NCBI GenBank assembly: GCA_947475995.1
Contig: CANJNI010000015.1
Span: 24,428-88,427 of the forward strand
Source of the DNA: Beijerinckiaceae bacterium
GTDB lineage: Bacteria; Pseudomonadota; Alphaproteobacteria; Rhizobiales; Beijerinckiaceae
Length of the DNA stretch: 64,000 bases
Direction: 5' to 3'
Part shown: piece by piece, positions 36,089-45,037 of the stretch
How the letters are laid out: every line of letters starts with the position of its first letter
Numbering within the stretch: the stretch's first letter is position 1
Translations under genes and position numbers: made by a program
The notes under the pieces: generated by a model
The model's database searches: none
What the model saw: only the letters and a program-made list of their open reading frames with translations
What the model was told of the DNA's origin: nothing

Positions 36089-36928
36089 GTGACAAAAGCC
36101 CTGGATGATGCAGCCCTGCTGGCCGCCATGACGCGCATCACGCTTGAGGCGGGACGCATCGCAGCGAGCTATTTCCGGTCTGGCGCGACCACAAGCGCAG
36201 CCGTCGAATCCAAGTTCGGCGGATCGCCTGTGACCGAGGCGGATTTCGCGGTCGATCGTTTCCTGCGTCCGGCTCTCTCGGCCCTCGCCCCGGAGGCGGG
36301 CTGGCTGTCCGAGGAAACCACCGATACGGACGAGCGCCTGTCGCGCGAGCGCCTTTTCATCGTCGACCCCATCGACGGCACCCGCGCCTTCATCAAGGGC
36401 GATCCGCGCTGGGCCGTTTCTGTGGCGCTGGTCGAGTCGGGACGCCCGCGCGCCGCAGTCCTGCACCTCCCCGCCCTCGACGAGACCTACGCGGCCGTTT
36501 CGGGCGGCGGCGCGACCCTCAACGGGGCCGTCATCCGGGCCTCTGCCCGTGAAACGTTGGCAGGCGGCAGGGTCGCCGGCCCCCCGAAGGCGCTCGAAGG
36601 GCTGAAACAGGCCGGGCTCTCCTTCGAGGCGATGCCGCGCGTGCCGTCGCTCGCCTACCGGCTGGCGCTGGTCGCGGACGCCCGCCTCGACGCCAGCCTT
36701 GCCTCGACGGATTCGCACGATTGGGATATAGCGGCGGCAGATTTGCTGCTTCATGAGGCAGGCGCGCGGCTCTCCACCCTCGACGGACGCCCGCCCCGCT
36801 ATAATGCGGCGCTTCCGCGCCACGGGGTGCTGACCGCAGCGCCTCAGCAATTGGGCGAGGAACTCATCCGCGCCTTGTTGCAGAGCAGCAATAATGCGAA
36901 AGCTTCGCACGGGAAACCGTCCGGCTGA
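36089..36928 (+). CDS. cysQ: 3'(2'),5'-bisphosphate nucleotidase / inositol monophosphatase family
   Basis: About 279 residues from GTG 36089, which lies nine bases after GAAGG; TTG 36080 or 36083 are closer to that site and cannot be excluded. The metal-binding signature is IVDPIDGTRAFIKG, preceded by the acidic GWLSEETTD, and the C-terminal WDIAAADLLLHEAGA completes the Mg-phosphatase site. CysQ removes PAP from sulfate assimilation, but family members can also act on inositol phosphates. It opens the DUF4170-DUF374-waaA-lpxK run, a conserved Rhizobiales order as I recall. Confidence 0.85.
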   Translation: MTKALDDAALLAAMTRITLEAGRIAASYFRSGATTSAAVESKFGGSPVTEADFAVDRFLRPALSALAPEAGWLSEETTDTDERLSRERLFIVDPIDGTRAFIKGDPRWAVSVALVESGRPRAAVLHLPALDETYAAVSGGGATLNGAVIRASARETLAGGRVAGPPKALEGLKQAGLSFEAMPRVPSLAYRLALVADARLDASLASTDSHDWDIAAADLLLHEAGARLSTLDGRPPRYNAALPRHGVLTAAPQQLGEELIRALLQSSNNAKASHGKPSG

Positions 36929-36970
36929 TTTGGCCGGCTCCGGTTCAGGACCCGTATCAGGCAGGTTCAT

Positions 36971-37207
36971 ATGAGCGACAAGCACCCGCGCAAGAACAGT
37001 CAGTTGCTGCACATCGTCTTTGGCGGCGAACTGGAAAGCATCGACAGCACCGAATTCAGGGACCCGTCCAACCTCGACGTGGTCGGCATCTACCCGAACT
37101 ACGCCAAGGCTCACGCGGCCTGGCAGGCCAAGGCGCAAGCGACGGTGGACAACGCCCTGATGCGTTATTTCATCGTGCACCTGCACCGCTTCCTCGATCC
37201 GGCGTAA
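36971..37207 (+). CDS. DUF4170 protein
   Basis: A 78-residue soluble protein (LLHIVFGGELESIDSTEFRD, then VVGIYPNYAKAHAAWQAKAQ and MRYFIVHLHRFLDP) matching DUF4170. It lies between the bisphosphate nucleotidase and the lipid A acyltransferase-like gene, its usual place in Rhizobiales. The pattern resembles a small ferredoxin-like fold, but no function is known. Confidence 0.9.
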   Translation: MSDKHPRKNSQLLHIVFGGELESIDSTEFRDPSNLDVVGIYPNYAKAHAAWQAKAQATVDNALMRYFIVHLHRFLDPA

Positions 37208-37238
37208 GCTTTCGCGTCGCCGGCCGGAACGATCCCGC

Positions 37239-37955
37239 ATGCTGAAGAAGATCGGTCGATCCAGATTCGTGCGGGGCGTCATCGCCAGGCTGGCGACGTC
37301 CTATTTCCGCATTGTTCGCTCGACATCCGATTTCATTTATGAGCCCGCCGATTTCGAGGCGCGGGTCGCGCCTGATATGCCGGTGATCGCCGCCATGTGG
37401 CATGGCCAGCATCTGATGATCCATTACGCCTGGCCGAAGGGCGCGAAGGTCTGCGCGCTCATTTCGCGACATGGAGATGGCGAGATCAACGCCATGGTGC
37501 TGGAGCGCCTCGGGGTGACGCCTATTCGCGGCTCGGGCGGGTCTCGCGACAAGATGCGCAAGCGCGGCGGGGCAATGGCGTTGCGCGAAATGCTGCGTGC
37601 GCTGGCCGGCGGCTCCACCATGGTGCTCACTGCCGACGTGCCGAAAGTGTCCCGCATCGCCGGACCCGGCATTGTGGCGCTGGCGCGCACGTCGGGCCGT
37701 CCGATCTATCCGGTCGCCGTGGTGGCGAGCCGCCGCATCGACTTCAATTCATGGGATCGGGCCAGCGTCGGACTGCCGTTCAGCAAGGGCGCCATCGTGA
37801 TCGGCGAAGCCATCAGGGTCGCGCCCGATGCGGATGCGGATGAATGCGAGCGCGCGCGCCTTGCAGTTCAGAACGGCCTCGATGACGTGCACCGCCGCGC
37901 CTATGCGCTGGTCGGCTCGCGCGACCCGGGCGCGCGCGAGACAGCCGCCGCATGA
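37239..37955 (+). CDS. DUF374 lysophospholipid acyltransferase-like protein
   Basis: A 238-residue protein with the DUF374 layout: a hydrophobic N-terminal segment, MWHGQHLMIHYAWPKGAKV, and ISRHGDGEINAMVLERLGV, where His and Asp are the likely H-x4-D type acyltransferase pair, followed by RGSGGSRDKMRKRGG and VLTADVPKVSRIAGPG. The family is thought to act on lipid A or phospholipid acyl chains. Its stop overlaps the waaA start by 4 bases (ATGA), so the two are translationally coupled. Confidence 0.88.
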   Translation: MLKKIGRSRFVRGVIARLATSYFRIVRSTSDFIYEPADFEARVAPDMPVIAAMWHGQHLMIHYAWPKGAKVCALISRHGDGEINAMVLERLGVTPIRGSGGSRDKMRKRGGAMALREMLRALAGGSTMVLTADVPKVSRIAGPGIVALARTSGRPIYPVAVVASRRIDFNSWDRASVGLPFSKGAIVIGEAIRVAPDADADECERARLAVQNGLDDVHRRAYALVGSRDPGARETAAA

Positions 37956-39229
37956 GCGCGCTGCTCGCGACCTATGGGGCGCTGACACGCGCCCTGACGC
38001 CGTTTGCTCCGCTGGTCCTTCTGTGGCGCAAGCGGATCGGCAAGGAAGACGGCGCGCGGCTGGGCGAGCGCATCGGGTTTGCGGGCCGCCCGCGCGGCGA
38101 AAAGCCCGTCGCATGGCTGCACGGCGCCAGCGTCGGCGAAGGCCTGGCCTTGATGCCGCTGGTGGAACGGCTGATCGAGCGCGGCTTCGATGTGCTGGTG
38201 ACGACCGGCACCGTCACATCAGCTTCCGTCATCGGCTCACGGTTGCCGCCCGGCGCGATCCACCAGTACGTGCCGCTCGACGCCCCGAAATACTGGACGC
38301 GTTTTCTCGATCACTGGCGCCCGAACCTCGTGCTGCTGGCGGAATCCGAACTCTGGCCCAACATGATCGACGCTGTCGAACGACGCGGCGTTCCGATTGC
38401 GCTGGTGAACGCACGGCTTTCGGACCGCTCGTTCCGGCGCTGGCTGAAAGCGCCGCGCGCCATCGGGAATCTTCTGGCGAAAGTCGATCTGTGTCTGGCG
38501 CAATCGCAGGATGATGCGGGCCGCCTGCTGCATCTGGGCGCGCCGCGCGTACAGGTGGCCGGCAATCTCAAATATGATGTGCCGCCGCCGCCTTGCGACG
38601 CCGAGAAACTTGCGGAAGTTTCGGCGCTCATCGGGTCGCGGCCGGTCTGGGTCGCAGCCTCCACCCACGCGGGCGAGGAAGACATTGCGGCGCAGGTGCA
38701 TCGTTCGTTGCGCGCGCGTTTCGACCTTGTGACCATCGTGGCTCCGCGCCACCCGGAGCGCGGCGCGGAAATCGCCGATGCCGCAGCCGCCGACGGACTT
38801 GCGACGCAACTTCGTTCGCGCGGCGACGAGATCGGCCTGTCAACGGGCTTTTATGTCGCCGATACGGTGGGCGAGATGGGCCTGCTCTATCGTCTTGCGA
38901 GCGTAGTCTTTCTGGGAAAGTCGCTGGCCTCCGGCGGCGGCCAGAATCCGATCGAGCCTGCGAAACTCGGATGCGCGATCCTGCACGGCCCGCGCGTCGA
39001 GAATTTCATCGAAGTCTATCGCGAACTCGAACGCGCGCAGGGAGCCCTGGAAGTGGGCGACGCCGACACGCTGGCGCGCGCGCTCGCCATGCTGTTCGCC
39101 GATTCGGCGCGCCTGCGCCAGATGGCCCGCATTGCGCATGAAACCGTGAACAATTTCGCGGGCGCCACCGACAACATCATGAACGCGCTCGAACCCTATT
39201 TCATGCAGATGCAGATGGAGCGCCGCTGA
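37952..39229 (+). CDS. waaA: 3-deoxy-D-manno-octulosonic acid transferase
   Basis: A 425-residue glycosyltransferase (KdtA) that adds Kdo to lipid A precursor at the inner membrane. Typical blocks are WLHGASVGEGLALMPLVERL, TSASVIGSRLPPGAIHQYVPLDAP, ESELWPNMI and KSLASGGGQNPIEPAKLGCA. Usual alphaproteobacterial members are this length. It overlaps both neighbours (4 bases with DUF374, 1 base with lpxK), so it is part of a tightly coupled envelope operon. Confidence 0.95.
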   Translation: MSALLATYGALTRALTPFAPLVLLWRKRIGKEDGARLGERIGFAGRPRGEKPVAWLHGASVGEGLALMPLVERLIERGFDVLVTTGTVTSASVIGSRLPPGAIHQYVPLDAPKYWTRFLDHWRPNLVLLAESELWPNMIDAVERRGVPIALVNARLSDRSFRRWLKAPRAIGNLLAKVDLCLAQSQDDAGRLLHLGAPRVQVAGNLKYDVPPPPCDAEKLAEVSALIGSRPVWVAASTHAGEEDIAAQVHRSLRARFDLVTIVAPRHPERGAEIADAAAADGLATQLRSRGDEIGLSTGFYVADTVGEMGLLYRLASVVFLGKSLASGGGQNPIEPAKLGCAILHGPRVENFIEVYRELERAQGALEVGDADTLARALAMLFADSARLRQMARIAHETVNNFAGATDNIMNALEPYFMQMQMERR

Positions 39230-40227
39230 TGCGCGCGCCCGCTTTCTGGCAGAAGCGGTTTTCGGTGCGCGCCTGTCTGCTTGCCCCGCTTGGCTTTCTC
39301 TACGGCGTGGTCGCCGCCCGAAGGCTGAACGAACCCGGCGAGCGCGCCGGCGTTCCGGTGATCTGCGTCGGCAATTTCGTCATGGGCGGCGCGGGAAAAA
39401 CCCCGACCGCCATCGCGCTGGCGAAGCTGCTGCGCGCGCAGGGCGAGACGCCGGTCTTTCTGACGCGCGGCTATGGCGGCGCGCTATCGTCGAAACAGCC
39501 CGTCGTCGTGCGCCCGGAGAACCACGCCGCGCGCGATGTCGGCGACGAGGCCCTGCTGCTCGCGCGCATTGCGCCAACCATCGTCTGCGCCGACCGCCCG
39601 GAAGGCGCCCGCACCGCCATCGCGCATGGGGCGAGCGTCGTCATCATGGATGACGGTTTGCAAAATCCATCATTGCAAAAAGATGTTTCGCTCGCCGTCA
39701 TCGACGGCGGCGCGGGCGTCGGCAATGGATGGACGTTTCCGGCGGGCCCGCTGCGGGCGCCCTTGCGAAGGCAGATCCCGCTCGTCTCCATCGCGATCAT
39801 CATCGGCGGGGGCGAGCCGGGCGACCGCATCGCGGCGCAGCTGCACAAGGCGGCGCTTCGCATCTTTCGCGCACGCCTCGCGCCAGCGCAGGAGGTTGCG
39901 AACATCCTGCGAAGCCGGAAGGTCCTCGCCTTCGCCGGAATTGGCAGACCCGAAAAGTTCTTCGCTACGCTTGAAGAAGCCGGCGCACAGATCGTCGCCC
40001 GCCGCTCCTTCGACGATCACCAGCCCTTCGCGGATGAAGCTTTGCGCGCGCTGGCGCAGGAAGCCCGGCAGGCCAAAGCGCTTCTGGTGACGACCGAAAA
40101 GGATTACGTCCGGCTGCCGCAGGATTTCGATGCGCTGGCGCTGCCCGTCGAGCTGGAGTTCGACCGGCCCGACCTCCTGGGTCAGCTGCTGGAAGCGGAA
40201 CTTAAGCGGATCAGAGCTTCACGTTGA
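39229..40227 (+). CDS. lpxK: Tetraacyldisaccharide 4'-kinase
   Basis: A 332-residue inner-membrane-associated kinase of the lipid A pathway that phosphorylates the 4' position. Walker A is GNFVMGGAGKTPTAIAL (about residue 46-62). GDEALLLARIAPTIVCADR and VIMDDGLQNPSL are family blocks. It starts at ATG 39229, sharing one base with the waaA stop, and its end overlaps the convergent DUF2093 gene by 17 bases. Confidence 0.95.
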   Translation: MRAPAFWQKRFSVRACLLAPLGFLYGVVAARRLNEPGERAGVPVICVGNFVMGGAGKTPTAIALAKLLRAQGETPVFLTRGYGGALSSKQPVVVRPENHAARDVGDEALLLARIAPTIVCADRPEGARTAIAHGASVVIMDDGLQNPSLQKDVSLAVIDGGAGVGNGWTFPAGPLRAPLRRQIPLVSIAIIIGGGEPGDRIAAQLHKAALRIFRARLAPAQEVANILRSRKVLAFAGIGRPEKFFATLEEAGAQIVARRSFDDHQPFADEALRALAQEARQAKALLVTTEKDYVRLPQDFDALALPVELEFDRPDLLGQLLEAELKRIRASR

Positions 40228-40432
40228 GGCCAAGCCGGTCGAGCTTGGCCTGCGGGGTCGCATAGGCTTCCTGCCGGTCCACATCCCAGTAGCGCAATTC
40301 CTCAAGCGCAATGGGAGCGCCGGTCACCGCGCAGCGCACGAAAGCGCCCGGCTTCACGACCTTGAAGTCGCCGTCGAGATAATGGACCTGCGCCTCGGCG
40401 GCGTTGGGCTGGATGCGTTCAAGGCGGTTCAT
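40211..40432 (-). CDS. DUF2093 protein
   Basis: A 73-residue soluble protein: AQVHYLDGDFKVVKPGAFVR, CAVTGAPIALEELRYWDVDR and QEAYATPQAKLDRL are the hallmark blocks of DUF2093, a small family often found near xseA and lpxK. I start at ATG 40432 (MNRLERI), which matches the usual N-terminus; ATG 40441 adds three residues. Function unknown. Confidence 0.88.
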   Translation of the reverse strand: MNRLERIQPNAAEAQVHYLDGDFKVVKPGAFVRCAVTGAPIALEELRYWDVDRQEAYATPQAKLDRLGLNVKL

Positions 40433-40498
40433 GGTCGGCATTCTGCGAGATCGGAAGCTGCGTTGATACCCTGTCCGGGACCGGAATTCCATGCCGGA

Positions 40499-40912
40499 CT
40501 ATTTGTCGTCCGGGGCGAATTTCAAAGCGACGCCGTTCATGCAGAAGCGATCGCCGGTCGGCTCCGGACCGTCCGGGAACACATGGCCCAGGTGGCCGCC
40601 GCACTTGCTGCAATGAACTTCCGTCCGCACCATGCCGAACTTGCGGTCCTGCGACGTGGCGACCGCGCCTTCAAGCGGCTGGAAAAAGCTTGGCCAGCCG
40701 GTGCAGCTTTCATATTTCGTATCCGACGGAAACAGCGGCTGGCCGCAGCCCGCACACATGAAGGTGCCCTTGCGCTTCTCGTTGTTCAGCGGGCTCGTGC
40801 CCGCGCGCTCCGTGCCGTGCTGGCGCAGCACCTGATACTGGGCGGCATCGAGTTCCCGCTTCCATTCCTCTTCGGATTTCTGGACCGGAAACTGCTCTTG
40901 CGCTGCGCTCAT
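40499..40912 (-). CDS. msrB: Peptide-methionine (R)-S-oxide reductase
   Basis: A 137-residue repair enzyme that reduces methionine R-sulfoxide in proteins. It contains zinc ligands CAGCGQPLF and CSKCGGHLGH, the substrate pocket TGWPSFFQPL, and the catalytic Cys in GDRFCMNGVALKF. ATG 40912 has GGAGG at optimal spacing; the open frame continues upstream without such a site. Cytoplasmic form without signal peptide. It probably stands alone between DUF2093 and the membrane protein gene. Confidence 0.95.
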   Translation of the reverse strand: MSAAQEQFPVQKSEEEWKRELDAAQYQVLRQHGTERAGTSPLNNEKRKGTFMCAGCGQPLFPSDTKYESCTGWPSFFQPLEGAVATSQDRKFGMVRTEVHCSKCGGHLGHVFPDGPEPTGDRFCMNGVALKFAPDDK

Positions 40913-41004
40913 GGAAACCTCCGTTGCGACCAAACTACTGCGTCGTCCGCAATGTGGGAAGCGCACGCCCGCATGTCATCGCTCGCCCGGAAAAGTGAAG
41001 ATGC

Positions 41005-42564
41005 TCAGGCCGGCCGCAGGATCAGGACCCGGCCCTGCTTCGGGCGGCGTGCGATGACGAGGCCCAGGATCACGATCGCCAGCGCGGCCGGGACATTCGC
41101 CCAGGGGTTTTCCTCGAAATTCATGGAGGTCCACCCGGCCCAGGCGATGTTCAGCGCCATTTCGGCGACCGGCAGCAATGGCGAGCCCTTGTAGCGGTAG
41201 TTGAACGCCTTGTGGCCCTGCGCGCGCCGCATGGTGAGGCCCAGAATCGTGGCCGAACCCGCCGCCGCGATGCTGCCCGCCAGCGCCCAGCCGGCCGCTT
41301 CCATGTCCTGCGAGGCCACGATGCCGATCGGAATCCCGACGATCACCGCGACCGGCAGGATCGCTGCGACAAGCTTCGCCATGAAGATTTCCTTCTCCTG
41401 CAACGGAGCCGTGGCGAGCAATTCGGGCGAATCCTCGCCCGCAATCGTCAGCCACACGAGGCCTCCGGCAATCTGCCCCGCAATGATGACCGTCAGCGGC
41501 GCAAGGCCCCCGACCCCGATGGCGGATTCAAGATTGCGGCGGAAGAACACCGCCAGCAGCGGCAACAGATAAAGGATCTGGAACAAGGTCTGCGAGATAA
41601 GCCACGGATCGCGCAGCAGCAACAGCCATTCCTTGGCGAACAGCACGCGCCGCGCGCCGGTCCGGAAAGGCCGTCGCGATGTACGCTCGTTGCGTTTCGT
41701 CCGCGCCGTCTGCGCCGCGCCCGCCACCGCCGCCGCATTGGCGGCGAACTGGCCGGTGAAGATCCAGAGCGCCGCACCGAAAACGGAGGTCGCAAAAAGC
41801 GTCACGGCCAGCATCGGCAGCGGTTCGCCCACCAGCGCCCGCGCCGGCCATGACAGCGGATTGGCAGGACCGAGGTCGCCCGGCGGCGCCTTCAGCATCT
41901 CGAACCAGAAAGCGTCCTTCACGCTGCGTGGCGCGAGATTCGGCGCCTGCAGGGTGAAGATCGCGATGGCGCCCGCCATGGCGCCCAGCACCTGCGCCAG
42001 CGTGCGCGTATGCCGAGGCCCGATCAACCAGAACAGGATCGTCGCGACGCCCATTCCGGCAGCGCTCGCCCCCATCCCGAGGCCGATCAGCAGCGGATAG
42101 AGCCCCAGCGCCCGCCAGTAGCCGAAGGCCGCGAACACATGCGCGAAGGGCAGCAGCAGGAAAGCCCAAAGGGCGATCACCCCGATCGCTGTCGAACCGG
42201 CTCTGATCGCCAGAATCTTGCGCAGGTTCGCGGGCGAAGACGCCAGCAGATCAATATCGCCGCGCACATAGACCGCCTGCGTGGCGGCCAGCAGCGCCGT
42301 CGGCAGCATCAGCAGGAAGATGATCAGAATGCCCGCCGACAGCGCGAAGATCGGCGCCTCGATGGACAGATGCGCCATGCGCCGTGTGCCGAAGGTGATC
42401 GGCACGGCCATGACATGCAGGGCGACGAATATGCCGATCAGGATGCGCGTCATCCGCCGCGAGGCGGCCGGATCTCGCCGCCAGGCGTTGCGAAATTCAT
42501 GGCGCAGATACCAGGCGAAAGAACCCGGCGCGAAATTGATCAAGACCCTGCCGTGGAAATCCAC
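41005..42564 (-). CDS. ABC-2-like multispanning membrane protein (orphan permease)
   Basis: A 519-residue membrane protein with about ten to twelve helices, for instance IGIFVALHVMAVPITFG, IFALSAGILIIFLLMLPTAL, VIALWAFLLLPFAHVFAAF and AVIVGIPIGIVASQDM-type segments. Between them lies a soluble, Arg-rich stretch (AAQTARTKRNERTSRRPFRT). The N-terminus (FAWYLRHEFRNAWRRDP) recalls ABC-2 type exporters. The start is GTG 42564. No ABC ATPase partner gene lies within several kilobases. Substrate unknown. Confidence 0.7.
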   Translation of the reverse strand: MDFHGRVLINFAPGSFAWYLRHEFRNAWRRDPAASRRMTRILIGIFVALHVMAVPITFGTRRMAHLSIEAPIFALSAGILIIFLLMLPTALLAATQAVYVRGDIDLLASSPANLRKILAIRAGSTAIGVIALWAFLLLPFAHVFAAFGYWRALGLYPLLIGLGMGASAAGMGVATILFWLIGPRHTRTLAQVLGAMAGAIAIFTLQAPNLAPRSVKDAFWFEMLKAPPGDLGPANPLSWPARALVGEPLPMLAVTLFATSVFGAALWIFTGQFAANAAAVAGAAQTARTKRNERTSRRPFRTGARRVLFAKEWLLLLRDPWLISQTLFQILYLLPLLAVFFRRNLESAIGVGGLAPLTVIIAGQIAGGLVWLTIAGEDSPELLATAPLQEKEIFMAKLVAAILPVAVIVGIPIGIVASQDMEAAGWALAGSIAAAGSATILGLTMRRAQGHKAFNYRYKGSPLLPVAEMALNIAWAGWTSMNFEENPWANVPAALAIVILGLVIARRPKQGRVLILRPA

Positions 42565-42625
42565 GCCCCTGCGAGGCGCTCAGACTAGGCTTTTAAGATG
42601 TAGGAGAGGTGAATCGGTCGCGAGC

Positions 42626-44212
42626 CTAGAACAGCGAGCCCTGACTCTTCACAGGCGTTGCGCGCGTCGGCTTCACCGTCACCGGCCTGGGGCGCGCAGA
42701 AGGCGGCGGCCCGCCCGTTGTAAGCGCGTTAACCTTGCCGTCCGCGAATTCGATCGAAAGGCCCGACCCCGCCTCGATCTGCGCCGAGCGCAGCGGGTGG
42801 TTGTTCGCATCGCGCACGACCGCATAACCACGCGCCAGAACCTGCTTGTAGCCGAGCGTGCCGAGGAGTTGGGCGAACGATTGCAGGCGCGCAGCGCGCC
42901 GATGGTTCATGTTGCCGAGCGCGTTGCGCAGGCGCGGCTCCATCTGTGAAAGGGTCTTGCGCTGCGCTGCGAGCAATTGTTTAGAGGCACCAACATTGTT
43001 GGCAAAAGCTTTGGCAAGGCGCTGGCTTAACGAATCTAAAGCTTGTCGACGACGGTCCGCCAAAACCTCTCGATTCCTTACTAGCGCCTTTCCTAAGGAG
43101 TCGAGCTTCTGTTCGGCCCGGGCCATGCGAGCTTTAGGTGATTGCAAGACGAGACCGCGCGAAGCGCGCTCCAACCGGATAAGGCGCGTACGTACGCCTG
43201 CTTCCCGCGAGGTCGTCAATCTTTCGCCCGCGCGGTCCAAACGTTGGCGCGGCACCGCCACGATGGCCTCGCCTGTCGGCAGCGCGCGCGTCAATCCGCG
43301 CAGATCGGCGCGACGACGCTCGATCAGACGCGATGTTGCAGCCGCATGGCGGCGCGACAGGTCGCGGATTGTGGTCAAAAGATCCGCCCGAACCGGCACG
43401 CACATTTCGGCCGCTGCGGTAGGGGTCGGGGCGCGTACGTCGGCCGCGTGGTCGATCAGCGTCCAGTCGGTTTCATGGCCGACGGCGGACACGAGCGGCA
43501 ACAGGCTGGAAGCCGCCGCCCGCACCACGATCTCTTCGTTGAAGCCCCACAGGTCTTCGAGCGATCCGCCGCCGCGCGCCACGATGATCACGTCAGGACG
43601 CGCAATCGCACCGTTTTCGGAAAGCGCATTGAATCCCTCGATGGCGCGCGTCACTTCAGCGGCGCTCGTCTCGCCCTGCACCCGCACCGGCCAGACGATC
43701 ACCCGGCGCGGAAAGCGGTCGGCGATACGATGGAGAATGTCGCGGATCACCGCTCCGGTCGGGGACGTGATGACCCCGATTACTTCCGGCAGATAGGGCA
43801 GCAATTGCTTGCGCCCGTCATCGAACAGGCCTTCGGCGGCGAGCTTGCGGCGGCGGTCTTCCAGCAGCGCCATAAGAGCGCCGACGCCCGCCGGTTCAAT
43901 CGTGTCGATGACGATCTGGTAGGAGGACTTGCCCGGAAATGTCGTCAGCTTGCCGGTCGCCACGACCTCCATGCCTTCCTCGGGCCGGACGCGCAGCTTG
44001 GAGAAGACGCCCTTCCACATCACGGCGTCGATCTTGGCTGTCTGGTCCTTCAGGCAGAAATAGCAGTGACCCGAGGAATGCGGGCCGCGATAGCCGGAAA
44101 TCTCGCCGCGCACCCGCACATAGCCGAACCGATCCTCGACAGTGCGCTTCAGCGCCTGCGAGAGTTCGCTGACGGTAACTTCAGGCGCGTTGCCGGCGGT
44201 TTTCTCGACCAT
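42626..44212 (-). CDS. xseA: Exodeoxyribonuclease VII large subunit
   Basis: A 528-residue nuclease subunit. The N-terminal OB fold has EVTVSELSQALKRTVEDRFG, GYRGPHSSGHCYFCLKDQ and AKIDAVMWKG. The catalytic part has IGVITSPTGAVIRDILHRI, ARGGGSLEDLWGFNEE and SAVGHETDWTLIDHAADVRAPTPTAAAE. A coiled-coil region follows, then KQVLARGYAVVRD. Its coiled-coil part (about 42960-43240) is visibly more AT-rich and uses rarer codons than the rest of the gene. The small subunit XseB is not in the window. Confidence 0.95.
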   Translation of the reverse strand: MVEKTAGNAPEVTVSELSQALKRTVEDRFGYVRVRGEISGYRGPHSSGHCYFCLKDQTAKIDAVMWKGVFSKLRVRPEEGMEVVATGKLTTFPGKSSYQIVIDTIEPAGVGALMALLEDRRRKLAAEGLFDDGRKQLLPYLPEVIGVITSPTGAVIRDILHRIADRFPRRVIVWPVRVQGETSAAEVTRAIEGFNALSENGAIARPDVIIVARGGGSLEDLWGFNEEIVVRAAASSLLPLVSAVGHETDWTLIDHAADVRAPTPTAAAEMCVPVRADLLTTIRDLSRRHAAATSRLIERRRADLRGLTRALPTGEAIVAVPRQRLDRAGERLTTSREAGVRTRLIRLERASRGLVLQSPKARMARAEQKLDSLGKALVRNREVLADRRRQALDSLSQRLAKAFANNVGASKQLLAAQRKTLSQMEPRLRNALGNMNHRRAARLQSFAQLLGTLGYKQVLARGYAVVRDANNHPLRSAQIEAGSGLSIEFADGKVNALTTGGPPPSARPRPVTVKPTRATPVKSQGSLF

Positions 44213-44279
44213 GTATCAGGTATGCCGGATTCGCCCCGATCCGCACAGGGCCGGAGCGGCTAAAATGAACCGCATCGGG

Positions 44280-44666
44280 TCAGCGCGTGATGGTGCGGTT
44301 CGGATCGCGCGGCAGTGTCGGCGGCGGCGCGCCATCCAGCCTCAACCGCGCCCGGGCGGGCCCGTCGTCGGAAAAATCCATCTCGAACGGCGGCGGGAAG
44401 CCGCCCAGAAAAGGTGGCGGTCGCGGCACATGCATGTCTACCCTCATCCGCTCACCGATGCGCGCGCAGGCTTCCGTTCCGTCCACCCGGACCCAGCCCG
44501 GCCCGTGTTCGGCGCAATGGGCGACATCGGTGGAGCGGGAGAGACGCTCGCGCGAAATCTCCGCCGCGCCTGCCGCGCCGATCACCGCCACGGATGATAG
44601 AAGGCCGAGCCCGAGCCCCATGCAGGCTGAACCGGGACGGCGATGCACGACCGTGTTGCGTTTCAT
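44280..44666 (-). CDS. Secreted miniprotein with porin N-terminus-like motif
   Basis: A 128-residue protein with a signal peptide (LGLGLLSSVAVIGAAGAA). The mature start has HCAEHGPGWVRVDGTEACARIGERMRVDMHV, which resembles the N-terminal plug of Rhizobiales porins (C-x-YG-GF-x-PGTDTC-x-IGG-YVR). The barrel itself is missing: the rest is Pro-rich (PRPPPFLGGFPPPFEMDFSD). It may be a porin remnant or a conserved small periplasmic protein. ATG 44672 is an alternative start. Confidence 0.6.
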   Translation of the reverse strand: MKRNTVVHRRPGSACMGLGLGLLSSVAVIGAAGAAEISRERLSRSTDVAHCAEHGPGWVRVDGTEACARIGERMRVDMHVPRPPPFLGGFPPPFEMDFSDDGPARARLRLDGAPPPTLPRDPNRTITR

Positions 44667-45037
44667 GTCCATCGCCTGTTCCGCGCCCTCTGTGTCGCCG
44701 GACTGCCGGCTCGGGGCGGCTCATCCTGCGCCAGCGATTTGCTCCCCCATCGTGGCGACTTCGTGATGCGGATCGCCATCTTTTGTGTCCTGAGCGAAGC
44801 CGGACGTTTGCCTTAAGGGGTTCGGCTGTCAAGCTCGCATCGGGCTGGCAAGTTGTGTCAGCGCTCGGTACGGGCTTGAAATATTGACTCGTTTTTTTAC
44901 GTCACTGATCTTCACGCGACTCTCGCGCGAAGTCGCCAACAAGATGCATTTTTAATAATTGCTAAACAAATCCCAAATGGAAACCATTCCACTCCGGGAG
45001 CGTTGCAATTACTTATCGGATCAAGTCTAAGGCATCA
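44667..45037. other. Divergent intergenic region before the MFS gene
   Basis: About 370 bases. The part at 44880-44990 is strongly AT-rich for this genome (runs such as GTTTTTTTAC and TTTTTAATAATTG), as expected for a promoter region. I see no gene, RNA or clear operator. A near match to the CtrA box (TTAA-N7-TAAA at 44952-44966) and a near match to an EcfG promoter were noted and not accepted. Confidence 0.5.

Noticed and set aside
44952..44966. CtrA-box-like TTAA-N7-TAAA
   Set aside because: One mismatch in an AT-rich stretch where such matches are expected by chance, and the MFS gene is not a typical CtrA target.
44977..45006. EcfG-promoter-like GGAAA-N17-CGTT
   Set aside because: The -35 consensus is GGAAC; the mismatch is at a strongly conserved base.
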